NCBI GenBank assembly: GCA_023435925.1
Contig: JAEZLF010000207.1
Location: 1 to 26,956, forward strand
DNA: 26,956 bases
Direction of reading: 5' to 3'
DNA from: Bacillota bacterium
GTDB lineage: Bacteria; Bacillota; Clostridia; Acetivibrionales; DTU013
Position numbers and translations under genes: made by a program. This document shows positions 15,208 through 23,228 of this stretch, piece after piece. Numbering within the stretch: the stretch's first letter is position 1; each line of letters opens with the position of its first letter. The notes beneath the pieces are model-generated. The model worked only from the letters and a program-made list of their open reading frames with translations, ran no database searches and was not told where the DNA came from.

Positions 15208-15232
15208 TATTAACATATTAACTTTAGGTTAA
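15208..15232 (-). promoter_or_regulatory. Candidate Pho-box repeats upstream of the PstS-like gene
   Basis: Read on the minus strand: TTAACC (15232-15227), 5 bp, TTAATA (15221-15216), then a third TTAATA (15213-15208). The first two have the 11 bp period of PhoP direct repeats (TT[ACT]ACA-like, 5 bp spacing) known from Bacillus. TTTACT and TATACA with a 16 bp spacer lie downstream as a possible promoter. The region is AT-rich, so chance matches are possible. Confidence 0.35.
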
Positions 15233-15278
15233 TTATTTTTACCAACATAAGTTTTGAGTACCCACCTCAAGCGGTGGT

Positions 15279-15332
15279 AAAAAGAAAGACCAGTCCTATT
15301 CAAGCGCTATTTGGCTTGAAATAGCTGGTCTT
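15279..15332 (-). terminator. Rho-independent terminator after the 15455-16984 gene
   Basis: AAGACCAG (15286-15293) pairs with CTGGTCTT (15325-15332), and an inner TTCAAGC/GCTTGAA pair extends the hairpin. On the minus strand the stem is followed by TCTTTTT-type sequence, fitting a terminator for the solute-binding gene. A small CCACC/GGTGG stem lies beside it. The rest of 15121-15454 holds no gene. Confidence 0.75.
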
Positions 15333-15454
15333 CTTTGTTGAGGCATCGATTTGATTTTGCTTAAGCTCGTGTTTATTCTAATGCCCCCAATATACTGCAA
15401 TCCGTTTGTATCCAATGATGTTATCTTGAGACAGCACCACGTTTTAACGCCTCG

Positions 15455-16984
15455 CTATTTTCCCTTCATCTGCTTTTGAACTTCTGCAACCAGATTGTCC
15501 GAGCCCAGCTCCTTCATATTCCCGATAAAGTCTGATACCAGGCTGACATCATTGATCTCTCCCATGCTCAGCTGCATTTCAAACTTCATAAAGGCAGCCT
15601 TCCTTTTATCAGCGGCCTCCTGAATCGTTTTGTAGTTCGGATAAAAAGCACCATGAGGAGCATACATAGAGTACTTGTCAAGAAACTCTTTTTGGGAATT
15701 AAGACCGCTGCCGTATGCGTCCGGCATCTCCGGAGCATATTCCAGGCTGTTAAATGCCCAGTAGCCGTCCCAATACATATATGAACGGCTATTGTAATCC
15801 ATCCCCTCCGGGAAAGTGGGAAAACCGCTATTCAGTACATAGTCCGTACCTTCGATCCCATACATGACAAGATAATAATTCTCCTTGCTCCTATGGACCC
15901 AATCCAGATAACGTAATGCCCTTTCCGTGTTTGCGGATACCGACGGGAAAACGAAGGAGCCGTTAAAGAAGAAGGATCCCATGGAATTATCCCGCTGTAC
16001 CTTTTTCTCCGGATAAAGGTAGAAGACCCTCAATGGATTGGACTCAGTGAAATCGCCGCCGGATGTCGAAAATGTCATTGTCGTAGTTTCTTCAGAGGGA
16101 GGGTATAAAGCTCCATAATAAATAAAAGAGGTAATCTTCGTTTGGTCGGCTTCATGAAATTTCACATAGCCTTTTTCCTGCCAACTGCTAATCTTTGATA
16201 CAGCCTGAAGAAATTCCGGTGTCTGTTCCCATGCCATAAGCTTCATATCCGGATCATTCCACTTATACACAAGCTTCTGTACATCATCAACAATAACATA
16301 ATCAAAAGCTCTGGCAAACAAATTCATTGTATTTACAACATTTGCAATCGTTCCGGGAATGAGATCCGGCTCATTTTCTTTTATCGCCTTCAGATATTGT
16401 TCATAATGATCCAGCGTTGTAATTTCAGGTATGTTATACTTTTTGTGCAGTGCATCGTCAACCATCAGATAGGTACAATATGCTGTCGGCTCCATCGATG
16501 GTACGGCATAGATTTTACCATCCGCTTTCGCATAATCAAGCTCTGCCTGGGAAAATTTCGAGAACAGTGAAGGAGCATTCTCGGGGAACAAGGTCGTGAT
16601 ATCCTTTAATTTCCCCTCACGGGCAAGCTTAACGAAATCTGGAAGATAGGAATCCGGTTTCCCGAGACAAAATGCATCAATAACCTCCCCCGATGCATCA
16701 AGCGTCGACATTTCCTGTATGTACTGCTGCATCTCGACCCACTTAAAATCGAGGATAGCATTGACCTCATCAGCGGACCGGCTCTCGATCTCCTTTTTAA
16801 CCAGGTTCCAGTTCTTCGGCTCCGTACCGGGAAACACAAATTTAACGGGAACCTGCTTCAAATTTTCCGGTGTTTCATATTTCTCCATAAATAGTTCGTC
16901 ATCGTCCTTCTCCGCAGTCTGTCCGCAGCCTGCCGGAACCAGCAGAAGAGACAGCAGCAGCATGATTGCAACCAAAATTCTCAT
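15455..16984 (-). CDS. LipO-like sugar-binding lipoprotein (DUF3502 C-terminus)
   Basis: Extracellular solute-binding lipoprotein, probably for an oligosaccharide, of the Bacillus LipO/LplA type. The 509-residue protein has a short signal peptide with lipobox V-P-A-G-C (Cys20), the family 1 binding fold, and a C-terminal part resembling DUF3502 (ANTERALRYLDWVHRSKENYYLVMYGIEGTDY). The ATG has GGAGG 9-10 nt upstream. No LplB/LplC/YtcP-type permease genes are adjacent; the gene stands alone between a terminator on its 3' side (15279-15332) and the kduD terminator on its 5' side. It is close to the kdu genes, so uptake of uronate-containing oligosaccharides is a reasonable guess, not shown. Confidence 0.9.
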   Translation of the reverse strand: MRILVAIMLLLSLLLVPAGCGQTAEKDDDELFMEKYETPENLKQVPVKFVFPGTEPKNWNLVKKEIESRSADEVNAILDFKWVEMQQYIQEMSTLDASGEVIDAFCLGKPDSYLPDFVKLAREGKLKDITTLFPENAPSLFSKFSQAELDYAKADGKIYAVPSMEPTAYCTYLMVDDALHKKYNIPEITTLDHYEQYLKAIKENEPDLIPGTIANVVNTMNLFARAFDYVIVDDVQKLVYKWNDPDMKLMAWEQTPEFLQAVSKISSWQEKGYVKFHEADQTKITSFIYYGALYPPSEETTTMTFSTSGGDFTESNPLRVFYLYPEKKVQRDNSMGSFFFNGSFVFPSVSANTERALRYLDWVHRSKENYYLVMYGIEGTDYVLNSGFPTFPEGMDYNSRSYMYWDGYWAFNSLEYAPEMPDAYGSGLNSQKEFLDKYSMYAPHGAFYPNYKTIQEAADKRKAAFMKFEMQLSMGEINDVSLVSDFIGNMKELGSDNLVAEVQKQMKGK

Positions 16985-17197
16985 ACTTCATTCCTCCATT
17001 TGTTCCTTTTTTCTTATATCTTTTTCTGTACGTATGGTTATGCAGAATCATATCCTGATGTACGCTCATTTAGTGGATATGTCTGCAACCACAGTTTATA
17101 TATTACTCCTTTCCCATTTATTATTGTAGTATATCTGTTTAAACATTTTGTAAACAATTGATTAATAAAAAGTAAATGGGAGTTAATATCGCCAAAA
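16985..17197 (-). promoter_or_regulatory. Upstream region of the LipO-like gene
   Basis: The 334 bp gap from 16985 to 17318 has no gene. On the minus strand it includes TTTACA followed by TATACT/TACTAC-type sequence near 17125-17155 as a weak promoter candidate, and the palindrome GTTTAAAC. The rest is AT-rich, with a polypyrimidine/polypurine stretch near the start codon. The kduD terminator occupies 17198-17237. Confidence 0.3.
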
Positions 17198-17237
17198 AAA
17201 GACCCTGCTGCAAGTAATATGCTGCAGCAAGATCTTT
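17198..17237 (-). terminator. Rho-independent terminator of the kdu operon
   Basis: On the minus strand, a stem of about 15 bp (AAAGATCTTGCTGCA with TGCAGCAGGGTCTTT, including G-U pairs) is followed by seven Ts. It lies 82 bp past the kduD stop. Confidence 0.85.
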
Positions 17238-17318
17238 ATGGCTAGAGCCTTGTGATATGAGTCCGGTTATTTATGCAAGGTGCCACCAGATGTGGGATAT
17301 CCTTTACGTTTCTGTCCT

Positions 17319-18107
17319 CTATTTCGGCTGCTTTCCGATATAAGCTAAAATACCGCCATCCACATACAAAATGTGGCCGTTTACAAAATCCGATGCCTCC
17401 GATGCCAGGAACACAGCAGGTCCTACAAGATCCTCCGTAGTACCCCAGCGGGCCGCCGGTGTTTTTGAAATAATAAAGTTATTGAAGGGGTGCCCTTCCA
17501 CACGCAGAGGTTCCGTCTGCGGTGTTTCAATATATCCCGGGCCGATGCCGTTGCACTGGATATTGAATTCACCATATTCAGAAGCAATATTTTTAGTAAG
17601 CATTTTCAGTCCGCCCTTAGCTGCCGCATAGGCAGAAACCGTCTCTCTGCCCAGCTCGCTCATCATCGAGCAAACATTGATGATCTTTCCGCGGCCTTTT
17701 TTGATCATAGACGGTATGACCGCTTTGGACATGATAAACGGTCCGTTCAGGTCAATGTCAATGACCCTGCGGAAATCCTTTGCAGACATTTCAACCATGG
17801 GAATGCGCATGATAATACCGGCATTATTGACCAAGATATCAACCACGCCGACTTCCTTCTCGATTTTTGCGATCAGGTCATTTACCTGATCCTCATCTGT
17901 CACATCACATACATACCCTTTTGCGTCTATGCCCTCCTGCTTGTAGGATGCAAGCCCTTTATCCACCAACTCCTGGTTGATATCATTGAACACAATGGTT
18001 GCACCGGAATCGGCATACCCTTTTGCAATAGCAAAGCCGATACCATATGAAGCACCTGTTACGAGTGCTATTTTACCTTTTAACGAAAACTTGCCTTGAA
18101 TATCCAT
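17319..18107 (-). CDS. kduD: 2-dehydro-3-deoxy-D-gluconate 5-dehydrogenase (KduD-type SDR)
   Basis: Cytoplasmic short-chain dehydrogenase that reduces 2,5-diketo-3-deoxygluconate to 2-keto-3-deoxygluconate with NAD(P)H, in breakdown of unsaturated uronates from pectin or glycosaminoglycans. SDR motifs are complete: TGASYGIG (17-24), NNAG (94-97), Ser147, Tyr160 and Lys164 in YAAAK, in a 262-residue protein. AGGAGGG lies 7-8 nt before the ATG. It follows kduI on the same strand with a 107 bp gap, and a strong terminator follows. The sequence also resembles gluconate 5-dehydrogenases; the kduI neighbour decides for KduD. Confidence 0.88.
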   Translation of the reverse strand: MDIQGKFSLKGKIALVTGASYGIGFAIAKGYADSGATIVFNDINQELVDKGLASYKQEGIDAKGYVCDVTDEDQVNDLIAKIEKEVGVVDILVNNAGIIMRIPMVEMSAKDFRRVIDIDLNGPFIMSKAVIPSMIKKGRGKIINVCSMMSELGRETVSAYAAAKGGLKMLTKNIASEYGEFNIQCNGIGPGYIETPQTEPLRVEGHPFNNFIISKTPAARWGTTEDLVGPAVFLASEASDFVNGHILYVDGGILAYIGKQPK

Positions 18108-18118
18108 GAATATCCCTC

Positions 18119-18147
18119 CTGTATTATACTGTACTCTACTGTATTAT
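18119..18147. repeat. 20-bp-period repeat in the kduI-kduD gap
   Basis: CTGTATTAT at 18119-18127 recurs at 18139-18147, and TACTGTA at 18127-18133 recurs at 18137-18143. On the minus strand this abuts the kduD ribosome site, so bound protein or RNA folding could adjust kduD translation. No known site is recognised. Confidence 0.35.
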
Positions 18148-18214
18148 TTTGAACTGCTTTCTGCATATAGCGGCTCTGCTGCCGTTTTCCGTTTTATGGC
18201 TGATCACTTTTTTC

Positions 18215-19057
18215 TTATCGCAGGTCGGAGATAGCAATATTGTCCATGTCATCGAAAGCCTTGTTTTCACCGCCCATAGCCCAGATAAAATGATATGCGC
18301 AGGTCCCGCAGCCGGCATGGATGCTCCAGGAAGGTCCAATGACCGCCTGCTCGTTCTGCATGACGATATGGCGGGTTTCATTGCTCTGACCCATCATGTG
18401 GAATACAATGTTGTTCGCCGGCAGGTTAAAGTACATGTAGACCTCCATGCGGCGCTCATGGGTATGAGCCGGCATGGTGTTCCAGACACTGCCCGGCTCC
18501 AGACAGGTAAGTCCCATGGAAAGCTGGCAGGTTTCCAGAACATCCGGATGGATAAACTGGTTGATGGTACGGGCATTTGAGGTCTCCAGCGAGCCCAGCG
18601 GACGCTTTGCCGCTTTGCTTATAGGTATAAAGGTTGTTTTACAAGGCTTGTGAGCAGGCGCGGAAACCATATAAAATTTTGCAGGCTTGGCAGCATCCTT
18701 GCTCATAAAAGTTACCTTTTCCGTACCCATGGTTATGTACAGACAGTCTTCAAACCCCATTTCGTAAACAGTACCGTCAGCAGTTATGGAGCCATCTCCT
18801 CCAATGTTGAAAATACCGATTTCCCGGCGTTCCAGAAAGAACTTGGTTCCAAAATTCGCCCAGCAGTCAATGCCCTTGTCAATGGCCACTTCTTCTGTTA
18901 CAGGCATGCAGCCTAATGTGACCATTCGGTCTACATGAGAGTAAACAGCAGTCATCTGATCTGCTTCAAAGAGCTTTTCGATCAGGAACTCTTTGCGGGT
19001 CTCCTGTGTTGTGTAATGTTTAAAATCTTCCGGATTTGCTGAATAACGAATATCCAT
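18215..19057 (-). CDS. kduI: 5-dehydro-4-deoxy-D-glucuronate isomerase
   Basis: Zinc-dependent cupin-fold isomerase that converts 5-keto-4-deoxyuronate (4-deoxy-L-threo-5-hexosulose uronate) to 2,5-diketo-3-deoxygluconate, the step before KduD. The 280-residue length matches the family. The metal site is visible in PAHTHERRMEVY and SIHAGCGT: His198, His200, Glu205 and His247, the same spacing as the E. coli enzyme. The C-terminal signature FIWAMGGEN is also present. GGAGGAGG lies about 10 nt before the ATG. The 111 bp between the GntR stop and this start contains ATTAAATTT repeated at a 10 bp period (19114-19132). Gene order on the strand is gntR, kduI, kduD. Confidence 0.96.
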   Translation of the reverse strand: MDIRYSANPEDFKHYTTQETRKEFLIEKLFEADQMTAVYSHVDRMVTLGCMPVTEEVAIDKGIDCWANFGTKFFLERREIGIFNIGGDGSITADGTVYEMGFEDCLYITMGTEKVTFMSKDAAKPAKFYMVSAPAHKPCKTTFIPISKAAKRPLGSLETSNARTINQFIHPDVLETCQLSMGLTCLEPGSVWNTMPAHTHERRMEVYMYFNLPANNIVFHMMGQSNETRHIVMQNEQAVIGPSWSIHAGCGTCAYHFIWAMGGENKAFDDMDNIAISDLR

Positions 19058-19168
19058 TATAAATAATCCTCCTCCATTAATAATGATAGTAATAGTAGTA
19101 GTTTACCTGCCTAATTAAATTTGATTAAATTTATAGTGCTTTCATTCTTAACCTTTTCATCCTTGCTG

Positions 19169-19930
19169 TTATTTTTTGCCGCTTACATCTTTACTGCTTT
19201 CATCTTTGCTGCTTTCATTTGCCATACGGATCATCGTGTAGATGTCCCCCAAAATATCGAAAATCGACCGCTGGCTTTCCGCAAAATAATCCCTAAACTC
19301 CGTAGTAAGCCGGTTTCCGATGCTGACAAAGCTTCCGCACAAATGCTCTGTAACATACTTTTCTATTTTATCTACCCGTCCATTCACCATGCAGTCAAGC
19401 AATATACAGTGCTCCTGGTACAGAACTCCAAACCTGTGTGTGGCGACATAGTCCAGCATCCTGTATCGTGTATAGTGAACATTCAGCTTTTGGATAATCG
19501 ACCATAGCATATGCTTGTTGGCAGCTATCATACAAAGCTCGTGAAATTTACTGTCTATTTCGTAGAATTCATCAGGTGTAATGCCGGATTTCAATGCCTG
19601 CTCCAGTTGATTCAGGTTTTCGCGAAGCTTTTCAAAGACAACCGGATCCGGGTGCTTCGCAAGCATTGTCATGATACCGATTTCAACTCTTGCACGCATA
19701 TAGATAATCTGATCGATGGCATCCAAATCAAGCAATGTGACAAATGTGCCTTTTTTCGGTATGACCTCCAAAAGATCGTCCTTTACCAGATGATCAAAAA
19801 CGGAACGGACCGGGGTGCGTGAAACATTGAACCGTTTCGCAATGGCATTTTCTGAAATCATCTGTCCCGGTAAAAGCTGAAGATTCAAAATCTCACTTTT
19901 TAAAATGTCGTAAATATCACTATGTTGCAT
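19169..19930 (-). CDS. GntR/FadR-subfamily (FCD) regulator of the kdu genes
   Basis: One-component transcription factor, probably a repressor released by a uronate intermediate. Residues 1-70 form a GntR winged HTH (ISENAIAKRFNVSRTPVRSVFDHLVKDDLLEVIPKKGTFV). Residues 75-230 form an all-helical FCD ligand domain with metal ligands Asp126, His130, His174 and His196 in place. The 253-residue length is usual; the C-terminal tail is a low-complexity Ser/Lys/Asp stretch with repeated SSKD. GGAGG sits 5-6 nt before the ATG. It lies upstream of kduI and kduD on the same strand. Two CTTGTATACAAG palindromes lie 22 and 200 bp upstream of its start and are the likely operators. Confidence 0.92.
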   Translation of the reverse strand: MQHSDIYDILKSEILNLQLLPGQMISENAIAKRFNVSRTPVRSVFDHLVKDDLLEVIPKKGTFVTLLDLDAIDQIIYMRARVEIGIMTMLAKHPDPVVFEKLRENLNQLEQALKSGITPDEFYEIDSKFHELCMIAANKHMLWSIIQKLNVHYTRYRMLDYVATHRFGVLYQEHCILLDCMVNGRVDKIEKYVTEHLCGSFVSIGNRLTTEFRDYFAESQRSIFDILGDIYTMIRMANESSKDESSKDVSGKK

Positions 19931-19951
19931 GTATACCTCCGTTCCCGCTTG

Positions 19952-19963
19952 CTTGTATACAAG
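19952..19963. promoter_or_regulatory. Palindromic operator O1, CTTGTATACAAG
   Basis: Perfect 12 bp palindrome 22 bp upstream of the GntR start. The FCD-type GntR family binds short palindromes of this kind. A partial match (ATGTATAC) overlaps the GntR start region at 19929-19936. Confidence 0.7.
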
Positions 19964-20129
19964 TTTGAGCTTAGAATATCATGAACCTCATACCATGTCA
20001 ATAAAACATGTTCATTTCGGATAAGAATATGGATTGTTATCAATATTTCCACACAAATCATCTGAACAAATTACAAATTAAGGTTAATAATTACCCTATT
20101 GAAGTTGAATCTCTGCCGCCCCCATTTAC

Positions 20130-20141
20130 CTTGTATACAAG
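20130..20141. promoter_or_regulatory. Palindromic operator O2, CTTGTATACAAG
   Basis: Exact second copy, 178 bp from O1 (17 helical turns at 10.5 bp per turn). It is flanked by TGCCGC (20114-20119) and GCGGCA (20146-20151), giving a larger nested symmetry. It lies 79 bp upstream of the LysM-GH18 gene. The 289 bp between the GntR and LysM genes (19931-20219) holds no gene; the part between the operators is AT-rich. Confidence 0.65.
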
Positions 20142-20219
20142 ATTAGCGGCATAGAACAGTAACTCATTGGTAGCACAATGAATAAGCTATTAATATCGAA
20201 AAAATAAAGGATTGATCCT

Positions 20220-21635
20220 ATGATTATACATGTTGTTCAGTCAGGTGAATCTCTTTGGAAAATTGCATCCTATTACCGTGTTACAGTCTCAAGTATTGTA
20301 ACTGCAAATGGGCTTTCGTCTCCCGGTCAACTGGTGATTGGTCAGGCGTTGGTTATTCCGATAGAGGCTACTTACTACACTGTCAGGTCGGGTGATACCC
20401 TGTGGAAAATTGCACAGACCTATGGCGTCACCGTACAGGCAATACTTCAGTATAATCCGATCCCCAATCCGAACAGCATCCGTCCTGGAGATCTGCTGTT
20501 AATTCCCGCACCCAGGCACATTGTCCAGCCCGGAGAAACCCTGTGGCAGATAGCCCAAAGGTATGGTGTATCACTGAATACGCTTATGAAAGTCAATCAA
20601 ATAGAAAATCCAAATCTCATCTATCCGGGAACTGTGCTCACGATTCCTATTAAGCAGAGACCCGTGATGGATGTTAACGGCTATATATACATTCTTGGAG
20701 CGCGAGCAGCCCCCATTGTCCGGGAGGTCGGCCGACATCTGACCTATCTTGGTCCCTTTGCATACAGGATCATGGAAAATGGGGATCTGGAGCCTATCGA
20801 TGATCTTCCCGCTGTGAATGCGGCTTATGCCGAGAGGGTAGTACCAATGATGTGCATCACCAATTTTACATCAACAGAATTAGGCGAAAATCTGGCACAC
20901 GCAGTTTTGAGCAATCTTCAGGTTGTTGACCGGCTGCTTGCTAATATTATGACGATCATGGATCAAAAGGGCTACATGGGGTTAAATATCGATTTTGAAA
21001 ATGTGCTCCCGGCAGACCGGGAAAATTACAACCGGTTTATACAGCTTGCAGTAGATCGTTTACACCCGGCCGGTTACTTCGTTTCAAGCGCATTAGCCCC
21101 GAAGGTAAGCGCCGAGCAAGCCGGATTGCTCTATGAAGCACATGACTATCCCGCTCATGGAAGGATCCTTGATTTTGTTATATTGATGACCTATGAATGG
21201 GGGTATCGCCTCGGCCCGCCGAGAGCCATATCCCCTATAGACCAGATCAGGCGTGTCCTGGACTATGCCGTTACTGTTATACCCAGGAAAAAAATATTCT
21301 TCGGGTTTCAAATCTATGCCCGGGATTGGCTGCTTCCTCATGTCCAGGGGCAGGAGGCTGAGACCTTTAGCAATAAGGATGCTATTGAAAGAGCTATCCG
21401 GTATGGTGCTGTCATTCAATATGACAGTGTTGCCCAATCGCCCTTCTATCGCTACAGAGATAGTCAGGGAAGGCTCCATGAAGTCTGGTTTGAAGATGCC
21501 CGCAGTGCTCAGGCAAAATTTGATACCGTCAAAGCGTATGGCTTAGGAGGCATCAGTTATTGGGCGTTAGGCTTCCCCTTCCCCGAAAACTGGGTGCTGC
21601 TGGAGGACAACTTCACAATCCGGAAGCTGTTGTGA
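20220..21635 (+). CDS. LysM-GH18 peptidoglycan hydrolase, SleL/YaaH-like
   Basis: Probable spore-cortex N-acetylglucosaminidase. Three LysM repeats come first (about residues 2-48, 51-97 and 98-144; each has SGESLWKIA- or GDTLWKIA-like openings and ends in LxIP). A GH18 barrel follows to the end, with catalytic Glu260 in LNIDFEN and later MTYEWG and GGISYWALG motifs. There is no signal peptide, as in SleL, which is deposited on spores. The 471-residue length fits a three-LysM version; the Bacillus proteins usually have two. AAAGGA lies before the ATG. It is a single gene, divergent from the GntR gene. It supports an endospore-forming host. Confidence 0.9.
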   Translation: MIIHVVQSGESLWKIASYYRVTVSSIVTANGLSSPGQLVIGQALVIPIEATYYTVRSGDTLWKIAQTYGVTVQAILQYNPIPNPNSIRPGDLLLIPAPRHIVQPGETLWQIAQRYGVSLNTLMKVNQIENPNLIYPGTVLTIPIKQRPVMDVNGYIYILGARAAPIVREVGRHLTYLGPFAYRIMENGDLEPIDDLPAVNAAYAERVVPMMCITNFTSTELGENLAHAVLSNLQVVDRLLANIMTIMDQKGYMGLNIDFENVLPADRENYNRFIQLAVDRLHPAGYFVSSALAPKVSAEQAGLLYEAHDYPAHGRILDFVILMTYEWGYRLGPPRAISPIDQIRRVLDYAVTVIPRKKIFFGFQIYARDWLLPHVQGQEAETFSNKDAIERAIRYGAVIQYDSVAQSPFYRYRDSQGRLHEVWFEDARSAQAKFDTVKAYGLGGISYWALGFPFPENWVLLEDNFTIRKLL

Positions 21636-21709
21636 ACCATAAGACTTTTATCCACACGCTTCCGGCAGGCTGCAGCTCTGTCCGGTAAGCACATGCGTTT
21701 GATTATAAT

Positions 21710-22543
21710 CTATTCGGTATACAAACTGCGCAGCAGCTTGATTTCCTCTGCATAGCCCTCCACCTCATTGGGTGTTTCAAGGAGAAAAAGCAGGTGGCGA
21801 AGCCTTGGATGATTAATCACGCGAATAATGGTTTCAAGGCCCAGCTTGCCCTGTCCGATTTTTTCATGGCGATCCTTGTGACTGTCAAAAGGATTCTTGC
21901 TGTCATTCAGATGAATGGCATACAGCCTCTCAAGGCCGATGATTCTGTCAAATTCAGCGAGCACGCCGTCCAGATCGTTTACGATATCATAACCTGCATC
22001 ATGGATATGGCAGGTATCCAGGCAAACGCCTATTTTTTCGTTGAGGTTCACTTTGTCGATAATCTGTCTAAGTTCTTTAAAAGTACCGCCAACCTCGCTG
22101 CCCTTTCCAGACATTGTTTCCAGCAGAACGATTGTCGTTTGCTCCGGTATCAAAATCTTATTTAGCATCTCTGCAATCAGTTCAATACCCTTCTCGATCC
22201 CCTGACCCACATGGCTGCCGGGGTGAAAATTATAATAGCTGTTGGGCGTGTATTCCATCCGCATCAGGTCATCTGTCATGACCTCGTGTGCAAAAGCCTT
22301 GACCCGTTCATCAGCAGAGCACGGGTTCAATGTGTATGGAGCATGCGCAAGGATCGGGGCGAAATGATTTTCCCGGGTAATCTCAAGAAATGCTGAAACA
22401 TCCTTTTCATCAATGTCCTTTGCTTTACCGCCCCGGGGATTCCGGGTGAAAAATTGAAATGTGTCCGCACCGATATTCAGAGCCTCTTTCACCATATGAG
22501 TATAGCCTTTTGAAGCAGATAAATGACAGCCTATGTGAAACAT
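21710..22543 (-). CDS. nfo: Endonuclease IV (AP endonuclease)
   Basis: Zinc-dependent AP endonuclease of base-excision repair, cutting DNA 5' of abasic sites. The 277-residue TIM-barrel protein shows the family signatures: IGCHLSASKGY, FFTRNPRG, LAHAPYTLN, NFHPGSHVG, LLETMSGKG, GVCLDTCHIHDAGYD, AIHLNDSK and DRHEKIGQG, so the metal ligands are in place. ATG at 22543 is preferred over 22567: GGAGG lies 9 nt upstream and it begins the conserved domain. The methylguanine methyltransferase gene lies just upstream on the same strand (50 bp), so the two repair genes may be co-transcribed. Confidence 0.96.
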   Translation of the reverse strand: MFHIGCHLSASKGYTHMVKEALNIGADTFQFFTRNPRGGKAKDIDEKDVSAFLEITRENHFAPILAHAPYTLNPCSADERVKAFAHEVMTDDLMRMEYTPNSYYNFHPGSHVGQGIEKGIELIAEMLNKILIPEQTTIVLLETMSGKGSEVGGTFKELRQIIDKVNLNEKIGVCLDTCHIHDAGYDIVNDLDGVLAEFDRIIGLERLYAIHLNDSKNPFDSHKDRHEKIGQGKLGLETIIRVINHPRLRHLLFLLETPNEVEGYAEEIKLLRSLYTE

Positions 22544-22592
22544 TTGTGAGTCCTCCCGCCTATACAATAAAATGAAAACCTTATCCGTTGCT

Positions 22593-23093
22593 TCAACCCA
22601 TTACATGCTGCTTTTCCAGCTTGAGGAGCCTTACCTTGATGTCAAGTCCGCCTCCATAACCCACCAATGACCCATCTGCACCGATTACACGATGGCATGG
22701 AACAATAATGGCAACAGGGTTTCTGTTGTTGGCCATGCCAACTGCCCGACATGCCTTGGGTCGTCCTATCCTTTCAGCAATCTGTCTGTAGCTTCTGGTT
22801 TCTCCGTAGGGAATCTCCCTCAGTGCATTCCACACAGCTTGTTGAAATTCCGTCCCATTCATCGCAATGGGAACCTCGAATGCCCTGCGCTTTCCGTCAA
22901 GATAATCTATAAGCTGCGCTGCCGCTTCCCTGATCAGTCCGGTTTCATTGATATGTACATTCTCTTCATACTGCGGATCATTTTCACCGGCAAAATATAC
23001 GCTGGTGATTGCTTCCTCATTATCTGCAATTCCTATTTTCCCAATGCCCGTTGAATAATAAAATAGGTTTTTTATGTGCTTTATATTTTTCAT
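22593..23093 (-). CDS. ogt: Methylated-DNA--protein-cysteine methyltransferase
   Basis: Suicide repair enzyme that moves the methyl group from O6-methylguanine to its own Cys. The 166-residue protein has an N-terminal domain and the C-terminal active domain with FQQAVWNALREIPYGETRSYRQIAERIG, the helix RAVGMANNRNP and active-site PCHRV, then GSLVGYGGGL. ATG at 23093 has AAGG 9 nt upstream; the TTG at 23102 is a poorer choice. It lies upstream of nfo on the same strand. Its own upstream region contains the repeat cluster at 23144-23291. The symbol could equally be adaB-like; the family is sure. Confidence 0.95.
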   Translation of the reverse strand: MKNIKHIKNLFYYSTGIGKIGIADNEEAITSVYFAGENDPQYEENVHINETGLIREAAAQLIDYLDGKRRAFEVPIAMNGTEFQQAVWNALREIPYGETRSYRQIAERIGRPKACRAVGMANNRNPVAIIVPCHRVIGADGSLVGYGGGLDIKVRLLKLEKQHVMG

Positions 23094-23143
23094 ATCTATC
23101 AACCTTATCCCTCAAATTTCTATAACTATAACTTTTCAACACA

Positions 23144-23219
23144 AATCAAAAGAGGACATTCCCCAGACCACAGTCCATTGGTAATCAAAGGGGACATTCC
23201 TCGAACCATAGTCCTTTGG
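23144..23219. repeat. Two imperfect 38-bp direct repeats with GGACATTCC core
   Basis: Copies at 23144-23181 and 23183-23219 share AATCAAA, then GGACATTCC, ACCA, AGTCC and TTGG in order, with a 39 bp period. The core reads GGGGACA in copy 2, the reverse complement of the TGTCCCC core in the neighbouring tandem repeat. Confidence 0.65.
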
Positions 23220-23228
23220 ACGGAGAGG

